64,000 bases of DNA from Prevotella sp. MA2016 (GTDB lineage Bacteria > Bacteroidota > Bacteroidia > Bacteroidales > Bacteroidaceae), in NCBI RefSeq assembly GCF_000619825.1, contig NZ_JHUW01000008.1:186001-250000 (forward strand). The letters run 5' to 3'. Positions 9,643 to 16,157 of this stretch are shown here, piece by piece (position 1 is the first letter of the stretch; each line of letters opens with the position of its first letter). The translations under genes were made by a program, and so were the position numbers. Under the pieces are notes generated by a model. It was not told the origin of the DNA. It did no database searches and saw only the letters and a list, made by a program, of their open reading frames with translations.

Positions 9643-9682
9643 GAAACAGGAACCCGTCCCGGTGTTTCTGTCCCGGTGTTTC
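9643..9682 (+). repeat. REP-like 26-mer plus partial copy
   Basis: Complete unit at 9643-9668 (GAAACAGGAACC, CGTCCC loop, GGTGTTTC) followed directly by a partial unit GTCCCGGTGTTTC to 9682. The outer GAAACA and TGTTTC arms and an inner CC/GG pair can fold with a 4-nt bulge. It starts 16 bp after the stop codon of the minus-strand Panacea gene. Confidence 0.85.
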
Positions 9683-9698
9683 ACTCATTTTCGCATTT

Positions 9699-10703
9699 CT
9701 ATATTGCTTTCAGCGAGAAGGCCATTTCAAAACTGATAAGTCTGTCACTGTTTAGGTATTTCTTCCAAGCCTCCTCATGATGGCTTGTTTCCGAGATTTT
9801 CGCCGGTGTTTCCTTCTTGAATCTCTGGTAAACATATTCCAGCATCTCCTTTTCATCCTCACTGAAATAAGTCATGTCTGGAGACAGATTTGAAACCAAC
9901 TTAGTACCAGCTCTTCCATCAGAATATTGCACTATCTCCTGGTTAATATCGTTATAGAAACTATATACACGATCCCAATGCAAGGGCACAGGGCCATGAG
10001 TAATGGCTTTGTAGCACAAGCCGGTCATTCCTTTGCCCGTCAAGCGGTATGCTAAGAAGTCCGTATAGAACAGGAGCTTGTTCATTTTAGTAAAGAAAAC
10101 GCCATCACCCCTCTCTATGTAATATAATAGGATGTTCTTCAACTTATCTATCGACTGTGCAGCAAAACCATTATAGATAGTTCTACGACAGATGTTAAAC
10201 ACATGTTCTATCTCAAACTCCGAATGCTTCGCGCTCTTCCACGACCTGGTTTTCTCCATCAATTTGGAAAAATCGTCTTCAGAGAACTGTTCACGAGAAT
10301 TAAGCACAAAAGCAAGGAAGAAGTCAGGATTCATGATCGACATCAGCACCTTTCCGTTTGCCTCACTGGGCATGTCACCATTCTCATACAAGCGATACTG
10401 GTTCTCGCCAAACCCAAGGATTGCCGACATTTTTGTAGCCGAAAGACCATAATGCTGGCGAATGCGCTTGATTTCCTCTGGGAACGGGATGCCATATTTT
10501 GCACGATATTTGTTATACACCTGAGCTAAATTTGCCTCGTCCAGTTCCGTTGTAGTAAATCGCTCATGAGTATTCTGGCACTCGTAAAACTGGTGAACAT
10601 AACAGAATTGTTCCTTGCGGAAAGTCAACACAGAGGACTCATGGCATAGTTTCGCATCACCTCCAGCGAAAGGGCTCTTCATTGTCTGCTTAATCATAAT
10701 CAT
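9699..10703 (-). CDS. HTH plus Panacea (DUF4065) domain protein, antitoxin-like
   Basis: The 334-residue protein has two parts. Residues ~75-125 form an XRE-type HTH (IPFPEEIKRIRQHYGLSATK, then MSAILGFGENQYRLYENGDM), as in MqsA-like antitoxins. Residues ~190-300 match the Panacea/DUF4065 domain: IDKLKNILLYYI, FTKMNKLLFYTDFLAYRLTG, and AITHGPVPLHWDRVY. Panacea proteins are known as antitoxins that neutralise many toxin types, sometimes with an added HTH. A start at M8 (10682) is equally possible. No obvious partner toxin lies next to it: upstream is ~250 bp without a convincing gene, downstream a REP unit. It may also be a solitary regulator. Confidence 0.8.
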   Translation of the reverse strand: MIMIKQTMKSPFAGGDAKLCHESSVLTFRKEQFCYVHQFYECQNTHERFTTTELDEANLAQVYNKYRAKYGIPFPEEIKRIRQHYGLSATKMSAILGFGENQYRLYENGDMPSEANGKVLMSIMNPDFFLAFVLNSREQFSEDDFSKLMEKTRSWKSAKHSEFEIEHVFNICRRTIYNGFAAQSIDKLKNILLYYIERGDGVFFTKMNKLLFYTDFLAYRLTGKGMTGLCYKAITHGPVPLHWDRVYSFYNDINQEIVQYSDGRAGTKLVSNLSPDMTYFSEDEKEMLEYVYQRFKKETPAKISETSHHEEAWKKYLNSDRLISFEMAFSLKAI

Positions 10704-10824
10704 CAGTTTTTAAATGGATATTTCATCGGATGTTCAGCTATATGGAAAGAAATGCAGATGGTGCTGTTGTTCGGTTGCCCAAACGTGATTTTGATATACA
10801 CCTCATGACCTTTCATTTGCAATG

Positions 10825-10832
10825 CAAAGATA
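10825..10832 (-). promoter_or_regulatory. possible -7 box for the Panacea gene
   Basis: TATCTTTG on the minus strand fits TAnnTTTG, about 120 bp upstream of the start. No clear -33 TTTG lies at the right distance, so support is weak. Nothing else is seen between 10704 and 10936. Confidence 0.35.
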
Positions 10833-10936
10833 GTGCATTTTCAACGAAAAAGTTCTTTATTCACAGTTTTCAACCCAAATATCTAACTAAAAAGTTGCCA
10901 TCATATCAGAAAAGAAGCAGAAAAAGAAAGAAATGC

Positions 10937-10958
10937 GAAAAAAGGGCGTTAGACCCTC
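10937..10958 (-). terminator. hairpin terminator at the end of the HA-domain gene
   Basis: Minus-strand AGGG-TCTAACG-CCCT followed by TTTTT; the stem overlaps the stop codon of the upstream gene. Short stem, moderate support. Confidence 0.5.
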
Positions 10959-11190
10959 ATTTCCACTGATTCTTCCTCCTATATTGCTCCATCATCTCCA
11001 TCAGCCTCTTAAAAGCCTCCACCCGCTCCAGCTTCAGCCTCCCTGCATTAAGCGCCTTTCTATTCGCTTTCAACCAATTCAGCATATCATGCTCCTCTAT
11101 CCTATGCTTTGAAGGATTCCGCTTATTCTCGAGAATAAACATCCTCACCTCCTCGTATCTTAATTTCCAGCGAGACTCTTGATCCATCAT
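10957..11190 (-). CDS. small protein with a helicase-associated (HA) domain
   Basis: The 77-residue product is one HA-type repeat: WKLRYEEVRMFILENKRNPS, then EHDMLNWLKANRKALNAGRL, then ERVEAFKRLMEMMEQY. HA repeats occur in the C-termini of large helicases and as short stand-alone proteins in Bacteroidota; they are small helical domains thought to bind nucleic acid. The start ATG ATG at 11190 is followed directly by the domain. A broken copy lies at 18051-18166, again next to a copy of the gene at 11219, so the two travel together. Confidence 0.65.
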   Translation of the reverse strand: MMDQESRWKLRYEEVRMFILENKRNPSKHRIEEHDMLNWLKANRKALNAGRLKLERVEAFKRLMEMMEQYRRKNQWK

Positions 11191-11195
11191 TCTTT

Positions 11196-11575
11196 AGCCA
11201 TCAACCATCTCACACCTTTCAAGCTATACGAACACTTTTGATGGGTTTCAGAAAAGAGGCAGAATCGATATACAATCCGTCGAGGATTGGCTTCAGGTCG
11301 ATGTACTCTTCCTCTGGCTCAGCATTATGTCTGTATTTAGCCAACACCACCAGATAGCCATCATCCCACCTCACAACATCCACATACCGCTCCAAGCTAT
11401 ATGGCGCTTTGAAACGGATATGACGCCCACCAAAACTAAAAGTAGTAAAGCCATCCAAACTACTAAGTACTGCTTCATTACTACTATCGGTAGAGTTCTT
11501 TGACATATCTTGTATGTTTAGATAACGAATAATATCTATATTTCTTTCGATATTTAAGTAATATCTAGTTTTTTA
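11196..11575. repeat. 380-bp duplicated segment, copy 1
   Basis: Nearly identical to 18166-18545 (offset 6970, only a handful of substitutions seen). It spans the whole 95-residue gene and its upstream region to the sequence TAGTTTTTTA, where similarity stops just before REP material in both copies. Confidence 0.9.
11219..11506 (-). CDS. conserved small protein of unknown function, copy 1
   Basis: I do not recognise this 95-residue family. The product is soluble-looking, rich in aromatic and charged residues, with a beta-type central part (FTTFSFGGRHIRFKAPYS, then YVDVVRWDDGYLVVLAKYRH) and an acidic loop (EPEEEYIDLKPILDG). A second copy at 18189-18476 differs at very few residues, which supports a real gene. 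It follows a divergent AT-rich leader at 11507-11575 and lies 28 bp upstream of the HA-domain gene on the same strand, suggesting a two-gene unit. Confidence 0.65.
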   Translation of the reverse strand: MSKNSTDSSNEAVLSSLDGFTTFSFGGRHIRFKAPYSLERYVDVVRWDDGYLVVLAKYRHNAEPEEEYIDLKPILDGLYIDSASFLKPIKSVRIA

Positions 11576-11596
11576 TATTCGGGAAATTCTTCCACC

Positions 11597-11809
11597 GAAC
11601 CACCGGGACGGGTTCCTGTTTCATCACATGCGATAAATCATGCTTTTACTGATTCCTGTCAATCTCTCCATGTTCTGGTGATTTATACCACGCATCATCA
11701 CATGATATATACCAGTTCCCGATGATTTTCTGGATTGCCTTGGCATAGCTTATTATTGATTATTGATGACACACATTATTCGTGAAACAGGAACCCGTCC
11801 CGGTGTTTC
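11597..11809. mobile_element. internally deleted RAYT element (MITE-like)
   Basis: Both ends of the full RAYT unit are present in the same order: REP 11597-11622, then the last ~50 bp of the transposase gene, then directly its first ~75 bp and upstream region (TGTTCTGGTGATTTATACC onward), then REP 11784-11809. Compared with 13418-14299, about 670 bp of coding sequence is missing, joined at a CTCTCC/A junction. It cannot encode a transposase but keeps both terminal inverted repeats. Confidence 0.88.
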
Positions 11810-11813
11810 TTCA

Positions 11814-11839
11814 CTCACCGACTCCTTCCGCTAGGAATG
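11814..11839 (+). repeat. copy of the gpsA 3' end, followed by a partial REP
   Basis: The 26 bases from CTCACCGACTCC to GGAATG are identical to 8881-8906, which covers the last codons and stop of gpsA. A partial REP unit (GTCCCGGTGTTTC) overlaps its last base and runs to 11851. It sits next to the deleted RAYT element. Confidence 0.85.
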
Positions 11840-11855
11840 TCCCGGTGTTTCTCGC

Positions 11856-12191
11856 CTAACACGAGGGCTTCCAAAGGTGCCTCTGCATATCCACATGGCC
11901 GTTACTTTTGAAGACAACGCCCTCTGCTTCTAACAGCGCGCGTTGCTGACTCCACCCTGGAGCCGTACGACCGTCTTTGTTCACGACCCGATAACAAGGC
12001 AGTTTCTCCGCCCCAGGTGTATATCTCAGCGTTCTCCCCACCATCCTTGAATGACTCGGCCATCCAGCCAATGCGGCAATATTTCCGTACGTCGTCACCT
12101 GGCCATGAGGAATCTGCGCAACGATGTTCAGCACATTCTCACCAAACACCCTCGCCTCTTCCGCTGTCATCCTATCTGGGTAGTCCTTCAT
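11856..12191 (-). CDS. MGMT-family alkyltransferase-like protein
   Basis: The 111-residue protein corresponds to the C-terminal DNA-binding/active-site domain of O6-alkylguanine-DNA alkyltransferases. It has IPHGQVTTYGNIAALAGWP (HTH recognition helix region), SRMVGRTLRY with the Arg finger, and LPCYRVVNKDG, the active-site PCxRVV with Cys retained (Tyr replaces the usual His). This is the short MGMT/ATL-like class rather than full Ada or Ogt. The ATG at 12191 is chosen because 5' sequence is REP; the REP hairpin ends 15 bp upstream and would sit in the leader RNA. Confidence 0.82.
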   Translation of the reverse strand: MKDYPDRMTAEEARVFGENVLNIVAQIPHGQVTTYGNIAALAGWPSHSRMVGRTLRYTPGAEKLPCYRVVNKDGRTAPGWSQQRALLEAEGVVFKSNGHVDMQRHLWKPSC

Positions 12192-12206
12192 CACACTTAA
12201 TTTCGT

Positions 12207-12232
12207 GAAACAGGAACCCGTCCCGGTGTTTC
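12207..12232 (+). repeat. REP-like 26-mer
   Basis: Complete unit, identical to that at 9643-9668, in the upstream region of the alkyltransferase gene. Confidence 0.88.
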
Positions 12233-12233
12233 T

Positions 12234-12384
12234 CCATCCTTGAATGACTCGGCCATCCAGCCAATGCGGCAATATTTCCGTACGTCGTCACCTGGCCATG
12301 AGGAATCTGCGCAACGATGTTCAGCACATTCTCACCAAACACCCTCGCCTCTTCCGCTGTCATCCTATCTGGGTAGTCCTTCAT
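12234..12384 (-). pseudogene. 5' fragment of the alkyltransferase gene
   Basis: Second copy of the first ~50 codons (MKDYPDRMTAEEARVFGEN to WPSHSRM), made by the 193-bp tandem duplication. The frame then runs into REP sequence and the active-site PC motif is absent, so it cannot be functional. Confidence 0.85.
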
Positions 12385-12399
12385 CACACTTAATTTCGT

Positions 12400-12446
12400 G
12401 AAACAGGAACCCGTCCCGGTGTTTCTGGAACCTGTCCCGGTGTTTC
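12400..12446 (+). repeat. REP-like 26-mer plus partial copy
   Basis: Complete unit 12400-12425, then a partial unit GGAACCTGTCCCGGTGTTTC to 12446. It lies 19 bp beyond the bcp stop codon. Confidence 0.85.
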
Positions 12447-12465
12447 TCGTTTCTTTGGATGAACA

Positions 12466-12921
12466 TCACAGTTTCTCTATAAGCTGGGTAGCGTGGTTTT
12501 TGGTGTCTATTTGTCTGCCAGCGAAGATCTGTTCGATGATACCCTCCTCGTTGATTACAAAAGTCGTACGGATGGTCCCCATCGTTTTCTTCCCATACAT
12601 CGTCTTCTCACCCCAAGCCCCCATCGCTTCCAGCAACGTATGATCCACATCAGCAATCAGCGGAAACGGCAATTGGTTCTTCTCCTTAAACTTAACGTGC
12701 GAGGCCGCAGAGTCCTTGCTCACGCCAACCACCTCATAGCCCATACCCTGCAGTTCGCTGTAGTGGTCACGCAGACTGCATGCCTCAGCCGTACAACCGC
12801 TGGTATGGTCTTTCGGATAGAAATACAACACCAACTTTCGGCCCTTAAAATCACTCAAACAGATTTCCCGTCCCAGTTCGTCCTTGCCCAATACCTCAGG
12901 CGCTCTATCTCCAATTTTCAT
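12466..12921 (-). CDS. bcp: thioredoxin-dependent thiol peroxidase (Bcp/PrxQ)
   Basis: Peroxiredoxin of the BCP/PrxQ class that reduces hydroperoxides with thioredoxin. The 151-residue product shows FYPKDHTSGCTAEACSLRD with the peroxidatic Cys and a second Cys five residues later, the PrxQ arrangement. VVGVSKDSAASHVKF and TTFVINEEGII complete the fold. Length is normal. Its leader (12943-12973) holds a copy of the sod 3' end. Confidence 0.95.
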   Translation of the reverse strand: MKIGDRAPEVLGKDELGREICLSDFKGRKLVLYFYPKDHTSGCTAEACSLRDHYSELQGMGYEVVGVSKDSAASHVKFKEKNQLPFPLIADVDHTLLEAMGAWGEKTMYGKKTMGTIRTTFVINEEGIIEQIFAGRQIDTKNHATQLIEKL

Positions 12922-12942
12922 ATCATTCCATATTAAATTTCA

Positions 12943-12973
12943 ACCACCTAGCGCTCATAACGCTTCTCAATAA
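12943..12973 (+). repeat. copy of the sod 3' end
   Basis: ACCACCTAGCGCTCATAACG and the following CTTCTCAATAA match the region at about 8921-8951 covering the last codons and stop of sod with one difference. It is non-coding here, upstream of bcp. Confidence 0.8.
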
Positions 12974-13054
12974 TACATAATTATCTACAATTATTTCAAC
13001 AACATGCTTGCCCAGGCGGGAATATCATCCACATACTGTTTAAACAGCCGTCCA

Positions 13055-13246
13055 TCATAATTTAGCACTCTTTTTCCATGCCTCGGCCTCGTTGGCTACA
13101 GCTTGTAAGCGACGCATTTTTTCTGCCTCAGCCTTGGCACTCGACTCCCTGGCAGCCTTCGCTACCCCCTCCATCAGTTCCTGCAGCATTTCGTCTGTAG
13201 GTTCCTCCATCGAAGTCAACCTGTATTTTTTGTTTACTTCAGTCAT
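13055..13246 (-). CDS. small conserved-type protein, possibly frameshifted
   Basis: The 63-residue product is charged and helical (YRLTSMEEPTDEMLQELMEG, then VAKAARESSAKAEAEKMRRL), of a type I have seen as short unnamed proteins in Bacteroidales. It ends AWKKSAKL. A different frame continues past that stop as RVLNYDGRLFKQYVDDIPAW and ends at 12991, which looks like genuine protein. Either this is a second short overlapping gene, or the gene has lost frame in the AAAAA run near its end. Function unknown. Confidence 0.55.
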   Translation of the reverse strand: MTEVNKKYRLTSMEEPTDEMLQELMEGVAKAARESSAKAEAEKMRRLQAVANEAEAWKKSAKL

Positions 13247-13274
13247 AACAGCATCATTTTATATTCTAGCGTTG

Positions 13275-13282
13275 CAAAGATA
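13275..13282 (-). promoter_or_regulatory. possible -7 box of the small gene
   Basis: TATCTTTG on the minus strand 29 bp upstream of the start codon. A TTTG lies at 13309-13306, 23 nt further upstream, slightly longer than the usual spacing. Confidence 0.4.
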
Positions 13283-13406
13283 GTATTTTTTTAGTGATTA
13301 AACCCCAAAAGATGAAAATATCTTCATCTTCTATGAAAGATTTCCTCCAACAGCCCATATCAAGTACACCCAACTTAGTCCCAACTTGATCTTTCTTCGC
13401 TTCAAA

Positions 13407-14299
13407 GAACCACCGAAGAACCACCGGGACGGGTTCCTGTTTCATCACATGCGATAAATCATGCTTTTACTGATTCCTGTCAATCTCTCCAACTGACGCA
13501 ATGATGCTCTTTTACCCTTCAATTCTATTAATACAGACTTCTTTATATCTGCAGGCAATTGTTGAAAAGCGCTGCTATTCGTTGCGCCAGTCTTTTCTTT
13601 TATCAGCATCATAACCTGATCATCCGAAGGACGTCCTTTCGAGGCATCCTCTATATCAAGACACGCAACTTCATCAGAAATAGGCTCATTTACAAGCTCA
13701 CTCAACTCATTTAATGGTAATCTGTTCAAAACAGTGCGAGTATCACACAACGGGAACAAAGTACTATTCTTATCCATGTATTCACCCCAACTACTGAACT
13801 CATAATCCTTAACCTCACTAACCATCTCTGCCTTCACTGGGTTTTGGTGTATATACCTCAAAAGTGTCACGAAATAAGCCATATCGTTCACAGGCTCACT
13901 TTTAAAACGCTCACGGAACAGATGACCGTCTCTTGAATACTTGTGATTATAATAGTACACATATGAGGAAGCAATCCTTTTTATAGCCATTCCAATTGTG
14001 TTCTCGCGTTCACGAATGAGAAGATGAATATGATTAGACATCAGGCAATAAGCATATAGGATATAGTTTCTTCCAGAGGGGGTACCATCAGGCTCGTACG
14101 ACTGAGCCATCATGTCCAAGGTATTGAGAAACTGGTAATAGTCCTCCTGCTCCTCAAAAATGTTCTGGTGATTTATACCACGCATCATCACGTGATATAT
14201 ACCAGTTCCCGATGATTTTCTGGATTGCCTTGGCATAGCTTATTATTGATTATTGATGACACACATTATTCGTGAAACAGGAACCCGTCCCGGTGTTTC
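13407..14299 (-). mobile_element. complete REP/RAYT unit
   Basis: RAYT gene enclosed by REP units at 13418-13443 and 14274-14299 in opposite orientation, sharing a perfect 23-bp inverted repeat from CACCGGGACGGG through TTCCTGTTTCA. A partial REP (GAACCACCGAA) precedes the left one at 13407. The left REP ends 1 bp from the stop codon; the right one lies 37 bp upstream of the start codon. No target-site duplication is obvious. The two short derivatives in this window are built from this unit. Confidence 0.85.
13445..14236 (-). CDS. REP-associated tyrosine transposase (RAYT, Y1 HUH family)
   Basis: A 263-residue protein with the IS200-like Y1 transposase fold. YHVMMRGINHQNIF is the first strand, LMSNHIHLLIRE holds the HUH (His-Ile-His) metal site, and YVYYYNHKYSRDGHLFRERF contains the candidate catalytic tyrosines followed by the RAYT-typical GHLFRERFKS. 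The C-terminal ~60 residues (ADIKKSVLIELKGKRASLRQ, then LERLTGISKSMIYRM) resemble a DNA-binding HTH tail. RAYTs nick single-stranded REP sequence and are thought to spread REPs. The gene appears intact. Confidence 0.93.
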   Translation of the reverse strand: MPRQSRKSSGTGIYHVMMRGINHQNIFEEQEDYYQFLNTLDMMAQSYEPDGTPSGRNYILYAYCLMSNHIHLLIRERENTIGMAIKRIASSYVYYYNHKYSRDGHLFRERFKSEPVNDMAYFVTLLRYIHQNPVKAEMVSEVKDYEFSSWGEYMDKNSTLFPLCDTRTVLNRLPLNELSELVNEPISDEVACLDIEDASKGRPSDDQVMMLIKEKTGATNSSAFQQLPADIKKSVLIELKGKRASLRQLERLTGISKSMIYRM

Positions 14300-14310
14300 A
14301 CGGTGGTTCG

Positions 14311-15378
14311 TTAGTCCTTTGACATATAAAAGGATGCGTACCACTCTGCAAACTTCCTCAATCCTTCTCTCAACGTTATCTTTGGTGTAAACCCGAAGTC
14401 ACGTTCAAGGGCTGTGGCATCGGCGTAGGTGGTGGGAACATCACCTGGCTGCATGGGGACGAGCTTCTTATGGGCCTCGAAGTCGAAGTCTGCGGGAAGG
14501 ACACCGGCACGAACCAACTCCTCTTGCAGGATGTTCACGAAGTCGAGTAGGTTCTCTGGCTGACCACCACCGATGTTGTAAACAGCGTATGGAGGGATGG
14601 GCAGGCCATCTTCACCCTTCTTGCGCTCGGGAGCGCCTTGCATCACACGATACACGCCCTCTACGATATCATCGACGTAAGTAAAGTCACGACGGCAGTT
14701 GCCATAGTTGAATATCTGGATGGTCTCGCCTTTCAGCAGTTTGTTGGTAAAACCAAAGTATGCCATATCTGGACGACCAGCAGGACCATAAACGGTAAAG
14801 AAGCGCAAGCCTGTTGTAGGGATGTCATACAGTTTTGAATAACAGTGGGCAAACAACTCATTGCTCTTCTTGGTAGCTGCATACAGGCTCACAGGATTAT
14901 CCACTCTGTCATCCGTCGAGAATGGCACCTTCTTATTACCACCATATACAGAGCTTGAAGAAGCATATACCAGATGCTCCACGGGGTTGTGACGACATGC
15001 TTCAAGGATGTTATAGAAACCTATCATGTTACTCATGATATAGGCATCAGGATTGGTGATGCTATAGCGCACACCTGCCTGTGCTGCAAGGTTTACCACC
15101 ACCTGCGGCTTATACTCCTCAAAGATGCTGTCAATGGTCTGCTTGTCTGCGATATCACCCTTGACAAACTTCCATGTAGTGCCTTCAGTAACTGCAGTGT
15201 TCAGCTCGTTCAAGCGATACTCCTTCAGTGCCACATCATAGTAGTCGTTCATATTGTCGATACCAATGATGGTAGCACCCTTCACGTCCTTAAACAGTCG
15301 CTTCACCAGGTTCGATCCAATAAACCCAGCAGCCCCTGTTACAAATATCGTCTTATTATTCAGTTCAATTTTCTCCAT
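14311..15378 (-). CDS. UDP-glucuronate/galacturonate 4-epimerase (CapI type)
   Basis: NAD-dependent SDR-family sugar-nucleotide epimerase, 355 residues. GAAGFIGSNLVKRLF is the NAD motif, YASSSSVYGGN and SLYAATKKSNE give the Ser and YxxxK catalytic groups, and GRPDMAYFGFTNKLLKGETI with RRDFTYVDDIVEGV is characteristic of UDP-GlcA 4-epimerases. It is the last gene of an operon with a nucleotidyltransferase, a GHMP kinase and a WbuC cupin. A REP unit lies 11 bp beyond its stop. Confidence 0.88.
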   Translation of the reverse strand: MEKIELNNKTIFVTGAAGFIGSNLVKRLFKDVKGATIIGIDNMNDYYDVALKEYRLNELNTAVTEGTTWKFVKGDIADKQTIDSIFEEYKPQVVVNLAAQAGVRYSITNPDAYIMSNMIGFYNILEACRHNPVEHLVYASSSSVYGGNKKVPFSTDDRVDNPVSLYAATKKSNELFAHCYSKLYDIPTTGLRFFTVYGPAGRPDMAYFGFTNKLLKGETIQIFNYGNCRRDFTYVDDIVEGVYRVMQGAPERKKGEDGLPIPPYAVYNIGGGQPENLLDFVNILQEELVRAGVLPADFDFEAHKKLVPMQPGDVPTTYADATALERDFGFTPKITLREGLRKFAEWYASFYMSKD

Positions 15379-15413
15379 ATCAATTATATATTATAAAAAA
15401 ATCTGCCAGGTTC

Positions 15414-16157
15414 TCATATTTTGCCTGTTCTAGCTAGCTCGACGGCTTCGTAATAGGTATCTAACGAACCTATATCGAATCGTCCGGCACTCATAGGCCA
15501 AGCATGCATAGTGGTATGCTCTACCATATAGTGCGCCAAATTACCTGGCGCATCCTTACCACACCCATTCTCAACTGAATGTCGTACCAAGTCCAGGTCT
15601 TTCTTCAGATAGATATAGAAAGGTGGTACAGCCCAATGGCTCTTCGGCACCTGTGGCTTCTCCTCCATGCCTAGCACACGATGGTTCTCATCCAGTTCCA
15701 CGACACCCGTACGCTGCAGTTTCTCTATCGATGGCTGCTCATGGCACATGATACAACTCGTTCCCTTCTCACGAGCAAAGTCCACAAACTCCTGAAATGA
15801 GAAGAACAGCAGATTATCTGCTGCCACTACCAACAAATCATCATCTATGTGCAGCTTATCCATCGCAAACAGCAAGTCGCACACAGCACCAAGACGAGTC
15901 TCGTTTGTCTCTGTTCCATCATCCACAATGGTAACCGGCTTGCTATAGTGCAAATCCTTCTTCCATTCTTCGAAGATGCCTGCAAACTTATGGTTCGTGA
16001 TGATAATGTGTTCATCCACATCATCTATCTTATCGATGTCATCTAACATACGACCAAGTATCGTACTATTCCCTATTTTAAGCAGGGGTTTGGGGAAATT
16101 CTTGGTCAGTTCCCCAAGTCTGGTAGCATACCCAGCAGCTATAACAATATTCTTCAT
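15414..16157 (-). CDS. sugar-1-phosphate nucleotidyltransferase
   Basis: The 247-residue GT-A fold nucleotidyltransferase begins with the signature MKNIVIAAGYATRLGELTKN followed by FPKPLLKI, and continues with VVAADNLLFF (metal-binding Asp) and GMEEKPQVPKSH. Such enzymes couple NTP with a sugar 1-phosphate to give an NDP-sugar and PPi. It overlaps the kinase gene by 4 bp (ATGA), so kinase and transferase are co-translated. Given the neighbours, a UDP-uronic acid is the likely product. Confidence 0.85.
   Translation of the reverse strand: MKNIVIAAGYATRLGELTKNFPKPLLKIGNSTILGRMLDDIDKIDDVDEHIIITNHKFAGIFEEWKKDLHYSKPVTIVDDGTETNETRLGAVCDLLFAMDKLHIDDDLLVVAADNLLFFSFQEFVDFAREKGTSCIMCHEQPSIEKLQRTGVVELDENHRVLGMEEKPQVPKSHWAVPPFYIYLKKDLDLVRHSVENGCGKDAPGNLAHYMVEHTTMHAWPMSAGRFDIGSLDTYYEAVELARTGKI

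Larger units (their letters stand above)
12041..12426. repeat. two tandem copies of a 193-bp unit
   Basis: Copy 1 is 12041-12233, copy 2 is 12234-12426, apparently without mismatches. The unit runs from inside the alkyltransferase gene through its start codon to the end of the adjacent REP unit. The junction shows a short TCTCC-type homology. Confidence 0.92.

Noticed and set aside
10730..10969. 79-residue plus-strand frame opposite the Panacea gene leader, possible toxin
   Set aside because: Composition (FHLQCKDSAFSTKKFFIHSF...) is not convincing, there is no promoter or ribosome site on that strand, and it overlaps the terminator of the HA-domain gene.
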